Source: Flavobacterium ginsengisoli (GTDB taxonomy: Bacteria; Bacteroidota; Bacteroidia; Flavobacteriales; Flavobacteriaceae). Taken from it: a stretch of 64,000 nucleotides of DNA. Position numbers and translations under genes: made by a program. The notes beneath the pieces are model-generated. The model was not told where the DNA came from and did no database searches. It saw only the letters and a program-made list of their open reading frames with translations. Below are positions 36,557 through 45,461 of this stretch, in pieces. Location: positions 1,541,501-1,605,500 of the forward strand of contig NZ_CP121110.1 in the NCBI RefSeq assembly GCF_029625315.1, read 5' to 3'. The number at the start of each line of letters is the position of its first letter. The stretch's first letter is position 1.

Positions 36557-38014
36557 TTAATAACCAGGGTTTTGCTGTGAAAGTGTTCCTGCTTCTCTCA
36601 TAAATGTAGTTGGAAGAGGCCATAATTCATGTTTTCCAACTATAAAAGTTTTACCATCTGCTGCCATAGCCGCTTCTGCTTGTCCTGTTCTAACGATATC
36701 AAACCATCTGTCGTGCTCAAAAGCAAATTCTAATCTTCTTTCTTTATAAATTGCTTTTCTAATATCAGTTTGAGAAGTAAAAGGAGTATCTCCTAAACCT
36801 GCTCTATGACGAATTTGATTTACTAAAGGAATTGCTGCTGCTGTTTCTCCTAATTCGTTTAATGCTTCAGCTTTCATTAGTATAACCTCAGCATATCTTA
36901 AATATCTAAGATTTGTATCTGTAAATTCTTGGTTATAAAAAGATGATGAATATGCTTTATAATTATATCTTGCATTCGCTACCGTAGATGGAACTTCTCT
37001 ACCATCATACAAAACTGAACCTCTGAAAATAATTGTAGTGACTCTTCTAACGTCTCCTGCCTCGTAAGCGTCTGCTAAGCCTTTAGTTGGTGTATTGAAT
37101 CCCCAACCCCATCCTCCGGCACCACGTGGCGCTTGAGAAACAGTGTAATTTCCAATTCCAAATCCAGGGCTAGAAGTTCCTCCAATCCCATCAATCTCAA
37201 AAATAGATTCTGGACCAAATTCTCCTTCTTTTTTATATTGCAAAGAATAATCAGAAACTAAAGAATAACCAGTTACTTTATCGCAATTGTCAATTACTTT
37301 TTGCCAATTTTTTTGATATAGATTAACTTTTGCTAATAAAGCATATGCTGCTCCTTTAGAAGCTCTTACGACATCTTTACCAGTGTATGCCGATTTTTCT
37401 GGTAAATTCGCAATAGCATCTGTTAGGTCTTTTTCTATAAAAGCATAAACTTCTGCAGGAGTTTTACGGGTTAATTGCATAATTCTGTCTGAGTCATTTC
37501 CAGGAATTGGCAAATGATCTACAATAGGAACTCCGCCGTATCCTTTAACTAAAGTAAAGTACATAAACGCTCTCATAAATTTAGCTTCTCCTTCTAACCT
37601 AACTTTTAAACTAGGCGTTACCTGATCTAACTTAGGAAATATAGCCAAAGCCTGATTACATCTATTAATTCCAGCATAATTTGCATTCCACGTAGACTGA
37701 AATGACGGAGTTGAAGCATTATATGTTAAAGCATCCATAATATCTTTATCTCCACCAGCATCTCCGGGATCAGAGCCTTTATCAGCATCATCGCTAATGA
37801 TACTTGTAACTGCATTCCAACCAAAAGAAGACATATCCCAGCCTAAAAATTGATTGTAAATTGCTGTTACAAAACTTGAAGCTCCAGCATCACTATTTAC
37901 CAAAGTTGGGTCAGCAGGAATAGACTCTGTTGGCTCTACATCCAAAAAATCATTTGAACATCCAGATAAGAATAATCCAGAAAGTACAAACATTGATATA
38001 TATATTCTTTTCAT
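36557..38014 (-). CDS. SusD-like (RagB/SusD) outer membrane glycan-binding lipoprotein
   Basis: A 485-residue surface lipoprotein (lipobox FLSGCSNDF, Cys 19) that binds glycan and caps the SusC channel. Family features: ADPTLVNSDAGASSFVTAIYN at the start, MRAFMYFTLVKGYGGVPIVD (TPR region), VRASKGAAYALLAKVNLYQK, LRYLRYAEVILMKAEALNEL and IYKERRLEFAFEHDRWFDIVRTG at the end. It sits 4 bp after the susC stop. The glycan cannot be read directly, but the locus suggests a beta-glucan. Confidence 0.95.
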   Translation of the reverse strand: MKRIYISMFVLSGLFLSGCSNDFLDVEPTESIPADPTLVNSDAGASSFVTAIYNQFLGWDMSSFGWNAVTSIISDDADKGSDPGDAGGDKDIMDALTYNASTPSFQSTWNANYAGINRCNQALAIFPKLDQVTPSLKVRLEGEAKFMRAFMYFTLVKGYGGVPIVDHLPIPGNDSDRIMQLTRKTPAEVYAFIEKDLTDAIANLPEKSAYTGKDVVRASKGAAYALLAKVNLYQKNWQKVIDNCDKVTGYSLVSDYSLQYKKEGEFGPESIFEIDGIGGTSSPGFGIGNYTVSQAPRGAGGWGWGFNTPTKGLADAYEAGDVRRVTTIIFRGSVLYDGREVPSTVANARYNYKAYSSSFYNQEFTDTNLRYLRYAEVILMKAEALNELGETAAAIPLVNQIRHRAGLGDTPFTSQTDIRKAIYKERRLEFAFEHDRWFDIVRTGQAEAAMAADGKTFIVGKHELWPLPTTFMREAGTLSQQNPGY

Positions 38015-38018
38015 GATA

Positions 38019-41000
38019 TTAAAATTTTAAATTTGCACCTACAACAAATGATCTCAATGATGGGTATGCATCTAGCTCAACACCCTGAGTACCTTCAACT
38101 AATTTACCATCAGACACTACATCTGGAGAGAATCCAGAGAATTTTTGTGTAATAAATGGGTTAATTGCGTTTACATATAATCTGCAATAGCTAATAAAGT
38201 TGTTCTCTTTTATTGGAAGTTTATATCCTAAAGTGATGTTATTTATTCTAAAGAAATCAGCAGACTCTAAGTAATACGTTGAAGCGTAAGGAGTCAAGTT
38301 TGAAGGCGCTGGAATTGAAGATGTAGTATTTGTAGGTGTCCAAAAACCATTAGCCATAGAAGCTTCTACATTTTCTCCTCCAAATCTTTGTGCTTTTTTT
38401 CCATTATATACTTTTGCTCCTCCTGTTCCGTAACCATCAACAGAAAAGTCAATGTTTTTGTATGTCAATCCTAAAGTAACTCCATAAGTAGAAGTTGGTA
38501 AAAGAGAACCTACATATTTTTTATCTTTAAGTTCATCTAAGCCAGTCTGAGGAACTTTAGAACCATCAGCTTTGTAATACAGCATTTGACCATTTGTTGG
38601 ATCAACTCCTGCGTACTCATACATATAAAAGCTACCTAATGGTTGACCTACTGATGTATTATCCAAAATTTTGGTATTTTGACCATTCCCTAAACTTCCT
38701 CCAATAATTGGATTTAGCTGAACATTTTTAAGACTCGTAAGTTCATTTTTATTATGAGAGAAATTCCCACCAACCCAATAGCTTAAATTATCATTGATTT
38801 TATCATCCCAACGCAATGCAATTTCATAACCTTTGTTAGACACTTCACCAACATGTGCAGGAGTAGCTAATGTAATTCCTGAAGTTGAATATGGTTTAAC
38901 ATTCAAAATTGTGTTTGTTGTATTTTTATCATACAAATCAAAAGATCCTTTTAATCTGCTATTAAACATTTCAAAATCAAAACCTCCTGAAAGTTCTTCC
39001 ACAATCTCCCATGATAAATTAGGATCAACCTGAGAATTAATTGTAGTACCTGAACCAAGATCTGGATAATCTACCCCTGAAGTGAATACTTGAGTATTAA
39101 GAGGTACATTTTGATTCCCTAATCTACCCCAAGATCCTCTAAGTTTTAATAAATTAATTGGCTCTACATTACTTAAGAAGCTTTCTTTTGAAATAATCCA
39201 TCCTAAACCAACAGAAGGAAATGTTCCCCAACGATTGTCTTCACTAAATTGTGATGAACCGTCACGTCTCACTGTACCAGTAAGCAAATATTTATCCATT
39301 AATTTATATTGAAAACGAGCAAAATAAGATGCCAATCTTCTTTGATTAAGTGCTTCATCTTTATAACCTGTTACATCAGCTACATTGTTAACATCTTTCA
39401 AAGACCAATAATTAGAATTTGGATTTACATTTTTTCTGTCAATCGTTAACTTTTCTCTTGTACCTTGAACATTCGCCTCAATACCTGCTGTAACTTCTAC
39501 ATCATGAATTTCTGCAAAAACCTTATTATAAGTTAAATAGTTTGATAAATTCCAATTAAAATACTCATCTCTGCTTCTGGTCAAAGTATTTTTATTTAAA
39601 TCTAAAGGATATTTTTCTACTGTACGAGTAGGATCTGCCGATAACCAAAGAGCCACATTATCTACATAATTATACTGTTTGTAAGTATAATACTCTCCAT
39701 TAAATTGTGATGTGAATTTTAAAGATTTAAGAATATCCCAATCTAATTTTAATCCTCCTTGCAAAGTAACCGATTTTTGCTGTTCATTTGTATAATCTAA
39801 TTGAGCCACTGGATTTCCAACATTATTAAAAGATGTACCCGTTTCAGATACTACTCCGTTTGAAATAAATGGTACTCCATACTTACCATCCGCATAACGA
39901 ACAGGAACTAATGGTGATTGTCTGTAAGCATTTGTAAATGCGCTCAAAGGCATTGGCGTATTTTTAATATTACTTACACTAAAATTTTGAGTTAATTTAA
40001 CTTTTTCTGAAAGCTTGAACTCATTGTTATTTCTAAAAGTAGTACGTCCATAATCAGATCCGTTTAAAATTCCTTTTTCTTCATAATTTCCAAGACTGAA
40101 AAAGTATTTTACATTTTCTGAAGAACCTGAAACAGAAATATTGTTCTGAGTGTAAGACCCTGTTCTTGTAATTGCGTCTAACCAATTTGTGTTATACGGT
40201 TGATTAGCAGAGAATCTACCTTGTGGAAAATCGTTACTATAAGCGGCGTTACTGTAACGAACATACTCATCAGCATTTGCCATTTTTACAGTTTTTAACG
40301 GAGATCTAACTCCTGCAAAACTTTCGACATCTACAGTAAGTTTTCCTTTTCCTGCTTTGGTTGTAATCATAATTACACCATTTGCACCTCTAGTACCATA
40401 AATAGCTAATGAAGAAGCATCTTTTAATACTTCGTAAGATGTAATATCATTAGTATTAATGTTATTGATGTTATCAGTTGGCATACCATCTACTACATAT
40501 AAAGGATTTCTTCCTCCTAATGCAGTACCTGCTCCCCTGATCACAACTGATGGAGTACTTCCTGGCGCATCTGAGGTAGATACCTGAACCCCAGCAGCTT
40601 TTCCTTGAATAGCTTGAGAAGCATTCATTACTTTCATTTTGGTAATTTCTTCGGACTTAATTGAGCTAACCGCCGAAGTATTATCAATTTTCTTTCTAGT
40701 ACCGTACCCAATTACAACTACTTCTTTTAAGGCAGTATCTCCTGCTTCTTTTAAAGTAATAGTCATTGTTGCGGCAGTAGCTGGTACAGAAACTGAATCA
40801 AAACCCAACATAGAGACTTTTAGAATATCTCCAGGTTTTGCATTAATTGTAAAGTTTCCGTCGAAATCTGCGTCTGCAGTTGCCCTAGCGTCAGCTGAAG
40901 CAATTATTGCTCCTGGAACTCCCATTCCATTACTGTCAACTACTTTTCCTTTGATTGCTTGCGTTTGCCCCATCATATATGTAGGCAATAGCAAGAGAGC

Positions 41001-41027
41001 TAAAAAGCTAAAAATAAAATTTTTCAT
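38019..41027 (-). CDS. SusC-like TonB-dependent outer membrane transporter
   Basis: A 1002-residue TonB-dependent transporter of the SusC/RagA class that imports oligosaccharides with SusD. After the signal peptide (YMMGQTQ) comes a carboxypeptidase-regulatory-like domain (IKGKVVDSNGMGVPGA). The plug contains MNASQAIQGKAAGVQVSTSD, PSVVIRGAGTALGGRNPLYV and YGTRGANGVIMITTKAG. The 22-strand barrel ends SLRSFVVGANLKF. It is the first structural gene of the PUL, preceded by a 244-bp gap with repeated TACATCA sites. Confidence 0.96.
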   Translation of the reverse strand: MKNFIFSFLALLLLPTYMMGQTQAIKGKVVDSNGMGVPGAIIASADARATADADFDGNFTINAKPGDILKVSMLGFDSVSVPATAATMTITLKEAGDTALKEVVVIGYGTRKKIDNTSAVSSIKSEEITKMKVMNASQAIQGKAAGVQVSTSDAPGSTPSVVIRGAGTALGGRNPLYVVDGMPTDNINNINTNDITSYEVLKDASSLAIYGTRGANGVIMITTKAGKGKLTVDVESFAGVRSPLKTVKMANADEYVRYSNAAYSNDFPQGRFSANQPYNTNWLDAITRTGSYTQNNISVSGSSENVKYFFSLGNYEEKGILNGSDYGRTTFRNNNEFKLSEKVKLTQNFSVSNIKNTPMPLSAFTNAYRQSPLVPVRYADGKYGVPFISNGVVSETGTSFNNVGNPVAQLDYTNEQQKSVTLQGGLKLDWDILKSLKFTSQFNGEYYTYKQYNYVDNVALWLSADPTRTVEKYPLDLNKNTLTRSRDEYFNWNLSNYLTYNKVFAEIHDVEVTAGIEANVQGTREKLTIDRKNVNPNSNYWSLKDVNNVADVTGYKDEALNQRRLASYFARFQYKLMDKYLLTGTVRRDGSSQFSEDNRWGTFPSVGLGWIISKESFLSNVEPINLLKLRGSWGRLGNQNVPLNTQVFTSGVDYPDLGSGTTINSQVDPNLSWEIVEELSGGFDFEMFNSRLKGSFDLYDKNTTNTILNVKPYSTSGITLATPAHVGEVSNKGYEIALRWDDKINDNLSYWVGGNFSHNKNELTSLKNVQLNPIIGGSLGNGQNTKILDNTSVGQPLGSFYMYEYAGVDPTNGQMLYYKADGSKVPQTGLDELKDKKYVGSLLPTSTYGVTLGLTYKNIDFSVDGYGTGGAKVYNGKKAQRFGGENVEASMANGFWTPTNTTSSIPAPSNLTPYASTYYLESADFFRINNITLGYKLPIKENNFISYCRLYVNAINPFITQKFSGFSPDVVSDGKLVEGTQGVELDAYPSLRSFVVGANLKF

Positions 41028-41083
41028 ACAGTACGTAATCGTTTAAGTTAGTAGAGCCAAATTAAGCAATTACAACGTTGTAG

Positions 41084-41210
41084 TACATCAAATAACACTA
41101 CAGCATAGCTACATCACTGTGTTAAATTTTAACTTTACCTTAATGATTATCAGCACTATAAATGTTAACAAAAATTCTTTAACATATCGTTATGATGTAG
41201 TAATGATGTA
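41084..41210 (-). promoter_or_regulatory. Repeated TACATCA/TGATGTA sites upstream of susC
   Basis: TACATCA at 41084-41090 and 41110-41116, and its complement TGATGTA at 41193-41199 and 41204-41210. Four copies in 127 bp between the regulator stop and the susC start. They could be binding sites for the adjacent LuxR-type regulator. No clear -7 box was found here. Confidence 0.5.
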
Positions 41211-41271
41211 TCGCAATTATATAAAAAATGATATTGAAAAATATAAAATCTGTAAAAAACAAAACCAAATC

Positions 41272-44016
41272 TTACAGACTTAATAAAAACTTTGACAGAT
41301 TTTCGTCCTGTGTGAGGTTTAGCTTCTTTCTAAGGCGATATCTATGCAATTCTACGCCTCTAAAAGAGATATTCATCATTGGAGCAATTTCCTTAGAGGA
41401 AAGATTCATTTTAAGATAAACACACAGTTTTATATCCTTAGGAGTTAATTGAGGATATTTTTTAGAAAGATTAATAATAAATTCATTGTGAATTTGGTTC
41501 AAATTGGTTTCAAAAGTTTCCCATTCATGTTTATTCACTTCATTAATCTTAATTGCTTTTCTAATTTCGTTTTTAAGTTTGCCAAAATCTTTTTCCGTTT
41601 CCAAAATGCCTTGAATTTTATCAATCATTTCCGTTTGCTTGGCGATCGACAATGATTTGCCCGCTACTTCTGAAGATTTTGCTTGCAATTCTAATTCTAA
41701 GATGTGTTTCTCATATTCTTGAATGTTGAGTTCATTTTCTTTCTTTAACTCCATTTCAAGAATTTCTCTCTGATGTTTTAATTCTTCAGCCTGCAATTTT
41801 AATTTTTGCATATAACGAAGTTTATTCCACTTATAATAGAAAAACAAAACAGTTCCGATAATAAGAAGGTACAGTAGAATCATCCAAAAAGAAAAATACC
41901 AAGGTTCGGCAACTTTAAATTTGTAAAATGAAACTTTGTCATAAGTTGCTCCATCATGTTTGAATATTTCTACTGTATGATAACCGCTGTTTAAATTATT
42001 TAAAACAATCAATCCGTCAGAAATTGGGAGAAAATCTTTTTCTTTATCTAGCTTATAAAATAAATTTGGTTTACTAGCTCCATAAATTCCAGAAATGACA
42101 TTAATCTTTAATTCTGTATTGAATTTTATTTTCTCATCAATTGGAACTAAAACGTCATTACTAAATGCTTCAATTTTTACTTCTGAGTTTTGTCTATTTT
42201 CATATTGAAGTTTAAGAGAAACAAATCCGTCATCTAGATTAAACAAATAATAATTGCCTTTCTTGAAAATTCTTAGATTCTCATTAATCAATTTCCCTTT
42301 GTAATATTTCTCTTGAATGATATTCCAAACAAACTTGTTGCCTTGCGCATAAATATGATACAAGATTCCATTTTGCAAAACCATAAAATGATCGTCGTCT
42401 ATAGAAACGACATCGGTCACATTTTTAAAATTTGTATTAAACAATTCGTTTTCTTCCAATTTAGCAGATAAAGAATTGTAGGTATACCAAGAATTATTAA
42501 TAAGAAAGAGTATTTCTTTTCTAAACTCAAAAATCTTTATACCAAAATCATTTTGCATCTTACTCTGCTGCGTGACATTTTCAACTTTTAGAGTATTATA
42601 GTTGTCATCTAACGAAACGCGATATAAACCACGGTAATTATCGGCTGCCCAAATTTCATTTTTTTTGTTTTGAGCAACATATTTTATTGGTTTGGCAAGA
42701 TCTTTTATGATTTTATAATGAGACATATTAGAAGGATCATCGTAAACCAAAATTCCGCTATAGGTAGACTGAAAATAAGTATCATTAATACTGCTTTTAG
42801 ACATATTCCATCCTCCGCTAACTCCGTTTATTTTGGTCAAAGTATTATTTTCATACGAAAAAGTACCGTCGTTATGACCAATAATATATTTTCCGTCAAT
42901 TTGAGAAATATTCCAGCCTTGCCCTTGCGTATTGGGCATCATATTAAATTTTCCAGCACTGTATTCAAAAATACCGTGATTTGAAGCAATTAAATAGCCT
43001 TTATTAATAGATGCCACCGCATAGACCGATCCTAAAATACCCGAATTATCGTAAAAGAAAGAAATAGGAGAATTAACCTCAACGTGCGCAATACCATTAT
43101 CTAAACCAACCCACAAATCATTTTCTTTATCCAATCCTAAACTTAAGACTGAATTATTCATTAGAACATTGTCGCGCTCAATATTTTTAAAGGAATTATT
43201 TTTTAGATCTAAAATGAAAATTCCGCGATTTCCGGTTCCAATAATTAACTTTTCGTTCTTAACAAACTTAGCCACATTAATTGTAGCCGATTTTAAAGTT
43301 TCGTTTATCGGACGATCCCAACTTTTTAATCCATTCTTTTCTACAATAAAAACTCCCTTTTTCTGTGTAAAGATGTAAGTCTCATTTTTATATTTTTCTA
43401 TAGCATGAACAACTGTATTTTTTAAAACATTCCATCCCTTTGGATTTGCAATATGTTTGCCATTCATTTTATAAATTCCGTCTTTAACAGAAGCAACATA
43501 TAAATTGTTATCTACACCAAAACAATAGGAAATAAGAAACGGAAATTTAATTTTCTTAATTGTTTTTCCATCATAAATAAAAACATCATTAAAAGACTGA
43601 AAATAAAGAGAACCTTTGAATCTGAATATTTTCCAGATTTCTTCGTTGTCTTTTTCATCAAATAATCTGAGGTTTTTGGTAATAGAAACATAATGCATTG
43701 TTCCATCTTTTCGATACCAATAGCCAAATTCTTTATAAGAACCAGAATAGATTTTATCTCCTTCAATAAGAATAGATCTAATAATGGTTTTGTTTGGCAG
43801 TGTATATTTTTCCCATTTTACTCCGTCGTAACGAAGCAAATAGTGATTATTTGCAAAGTACATCGCATTATCATTTCCTTGAGCCACATTCCAGATTTGA
43901 TTATCTCCCTGATAATCTGATTTGCTGTAATTTTCGACAAATGGAAGTAATTCTTGAGCCTGAAGTTGTAAAGCGATGAAAAAGAAGAAAACTGATTTAA
44001 AAAGTATCGATTTCAA
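41272..44016 (-). CDS. Membrane-tethered sensor/regulator: propeller and Y_Y_Y sensor, coiled coil, LuxR-type HTH
   Basis: About 914 residues. The start was chosen at the TTG giving LKSILFKSVFFFFIALQLQA, a signal sequence; a longer ORF starts inside the -7 box. The periplasmic part (about 25-660) has propeller-like repeats (NQIWNVAQGNDNAMYFANNH, NDLWVGLDNGIAHVEV), then a Y_Y_Y-type domain. One transmembrane helix (WYFSFWMILLYLLIIGTVLF) leads to a long coiled coil and a C-terminal LuxR-type helix-turn-helix (LTPKDIKLCVYLKMNLSSKE, then SFRGVELHRYRLRKKL). No histidine kinase is present. It is the likely activator of susC, just downstream. Confidence 0.87.
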   Translation of the reverse strand: MKSILFKSVFFFFIALQLQAQELLPFVENYSKSDYQGDNQIWNVAQGNDNAMYFANNHYLLRYDGVKWEKYTLPNKTIIRSILIEGDKIYSGSYKEFGYWYRKDGTMHYVSITKNLRLFDEKDNEEIWKIFRFKGSLYFQSFNDVFIYDGKTIKKIKFPFLISYCFGVDNNLYVASVKDGIYKMNGKHIANPKGWNVLKNTVVHAIEKYKNETYIFTQKKGVFIVEKNGLKSWDRPINETLKSATINVAKFVKNEKLIIGTGNRGIFILDLKNNSFKNIERDNVLMNNSVLSLGLDKENDLWVGLDNGIAHVEVNSPISFFYDNSGILGSVYAVASINKGYLIASNHGIFEYSAGKFNMMPNTQGQGWNISQIDGKYIIGHNDGTFSYENNTLTKINGVSGGWNMSKSSINDTYFQSTYSGILVYDDPSNMSHYKIIKDLAKPIKYVAQNKKNEIWAADNYRGLYRVSLDDNYNTLKVENVTQQSKMQNDFGIKIFEFRKEILFLINNSWYTYNSLSAKLEENELFNTNFKNVTDVVSIDDDHFMVLQNGILYHIYAQGNKFVWNIIQEKYYKGKLINENLRIFKKGNYYLFNLDDGFVSLKLQYENRQNSEVKIEAFSNDVLVPIDEKIKFNTELKINVISGIYGASKPNLFYKLDKEKDFLPISDGLIVLNNLNSGYHTVEIFKHDGATYDKVSFYKFKVAEPWYFSFWMILLYLLIIGTVLFFYYKWNKLRYMQKLKLQAEELKHQREILEMELKKENELNIQEYEKHILELELQAKSSEVAGKSLSIAKQTEMIDKIQGILETEKDFGKLKNEIRKAIKINEVNKHEWETFETNLNQIHNEFIINLSKKYPQLTPKDIKLCVYLKMNLSSKEIAPMMNISFRGVELHRYRLRKKLNLTQDENLSKFLLSL

Positions 44017-44034
44017 GATATTCGTTTTTAAACC

Positions 44035-44042
44035 CAAAGATA
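44035..44042 (-). promoter_or_regulatory. Flavobacterial -7 box TATCTTTG (minus strand)
   Basis: Plus-strand CAAAGATA. Matches TAnnTTTG, 18 bp before the chosen TTG start of the sensor/regulator. Confidence 0.5.
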
Positions 44043-44062
44043 CTCAATATTCATTTTTAGGA

Positions 44063-44098
44063 CAAAAAAAACTCCTCAAGCTTGAGGAGTTTCTTTTG
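44063..44098 (-). terminator. Terminator between ackA and the regulator
   Basis: ACTCCTCAAGCTTGAGGAGT is a perfect palindrome with A8 on its plus-strand left side, which gives a T run on the minus strand. It ends the pta-ackA transcript. Confidence 0.85.
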
Positions 44099-44112
44099 AT
44101 GGTATTTTTATT

Positions 44113-45297
44113 CTAATTTTCAAGTAGCTGATAAACCTGATTTGCAATTTCGTATTCTTCGTCAGTTGGAACGACCAAAACTTTCACGGTCGATTTATCT
44201 GAATTGATTTCTCTTAATTCTTTAGAACGAATTTGATTTTTTGTTGTATCAATTTCAATTCCGAAATAATCCATGTCGGTACAAATTAGATTACGCATAA
44301 ATGACGAATTTTCGCCAATTCCTGCCGTGAAAACAATTGCATCCAATCCGTTCAAAGCTGCTGCGTATGCACCAATAGTCTTTTTAATTCTATAAGCATT
44401 CATTTTTAATGCCAGCTGGCAGTCTTTATTTCCTTTTTCTGCTTCTGCTTCAATATCTCGCAAATCACTGTAACCAGTAAGTCCAAGCATTCCACTTTGT
44501 TTCAGCAAAACAGCATTTACTTCATCTGGAGTATATCCTAAATTTTTAATCATATAAAAAATAACAGATTGATCAATATCTCCAGCACGCGTTCCCATAA
44601 TTAAACCGTTTGATGGCGAGAATCCCATTGAAGTATCAATACATTTTCCGTCTTTAATAGCGGCCATGCTGCAACCATTTCCTAAGTGAATGGTAATTAT
44701 TTTAGAATTATCTTTTAAATAATTAATTGCTTTTTCAGACACATATTTATGGCTCGTTCCATGAAAACCATAAACACGTACTTTATTTTCTGTTAAAAGA
44801 TAATTCGGAATTGCATATTTATATGCTACTTCTGGCATAGTCTGATGAAAAGCGGTGTCAAAAACAGCAATTTGTTCTGCAGAACTGAAAATTTCTTCTG
44901 CGACATTAATTCCTTCTAAATTGGCAGGATTGTGCAAAGGTGCCAATTCAAAAAGCTGTTTGATTTTTTCTTTTACTTTGTCATTGATTTTTACTGTTGC
45001 GCTAAAATCACTTCCGCCATGTACAACACGATGCCCAACAGCCGAAATTTCCGAAGTCGATTTAATTACTCCTTTTTCAGGATCCAAAAGCATATTAGCT
45101 ACTTTCTGTAAACCTACTTTATGATTCGAAATTGGAAGTGTTTCTTCAATTGAAGCTGTTGCTGTTTTAAAAGTTATATTCGAAGTTTCTAAGCCAATTC
45201 TATCAATCATTCCAGAACAAATTACTTCGTTTTCTGGCATTATCATTAATTGGTATTTAATTGAAGAACTTCCTGAGTTTATAATTAGTATTTTCAT
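44113..45297 (-). CDS. ackA: Acetate kinase
   Basis: Converts acetyl phosphate and ADP to acetate and ATP. 394 residues, normal length. Motifs: MKILIINSGSSSIKYQLM (phosphate-binding start), GHRVVHGGSDF, FDTAFHQTMP, YGFHGTSHKYVSEKA, THLGNGCS-like IIHLGNGCSMAAIKDGK, GLIMGTRAGDIDQ and FTAGIGENS. It lies downstream of pta, the usual pair for acetate metabolism, 165 bp apart. It is well supported at every motif. Confidence 0.97.
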   Translation of the reverse strand: MKILIINSGSSSIKYQLMIMPENEVICSGMIDRIGLETSNITFKTATASIEETLPISNHKVGLQKVANMLLDPEKGVIKSTSEISAVGHRVVHGGSDFSATVKINDKVKEKIKQLFELAPLHNPANLEGINVAEEIFSSAEQIAVFDTAFHQTMPEVAYKYAIPNYLLTENKVRVYGFHGTSHKYVSEKAINYLKDNSKIITIHLGNGCSMAAIKDGKCIDTSMGFSPSNGLIMGTRAGDIDQSVIFYMIKNLGYTPDEVNAVLLKQSGMLGLTGYSDLRDIEAEAEKGNKDCQLALKMNAYRIKKTIGAYAAALNGLDAIVFTAGIGENSSFMRNLICTDMDYFGIEIDTTKNQIRSKELREINSDKSTVKVLVVPTDEEYEIANQVYQLLEN

Positions 45298-45461
45298 TTT
45301 TTTTAAAGATTCTAAGATGCTAAGTTTCTAAGGTGCTGAGTTTTTTTAAAGACTCAAAACTTTTTATTTTATATTTTTAATGTCATGAATTAAAATTGAA
45401 ATAAAGGCAATTTTTAAAGCAAATTATAATTCATAATTTACCATTAGCAATTCACAATTAT

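Noticed and set aside
38833..39033. Plus-strand ORFs inside susC, dnaK, bglX and other long genes
   Set aside because: They are shadows of well-supported minus-strand genes, with no recognisable domains or promoter.
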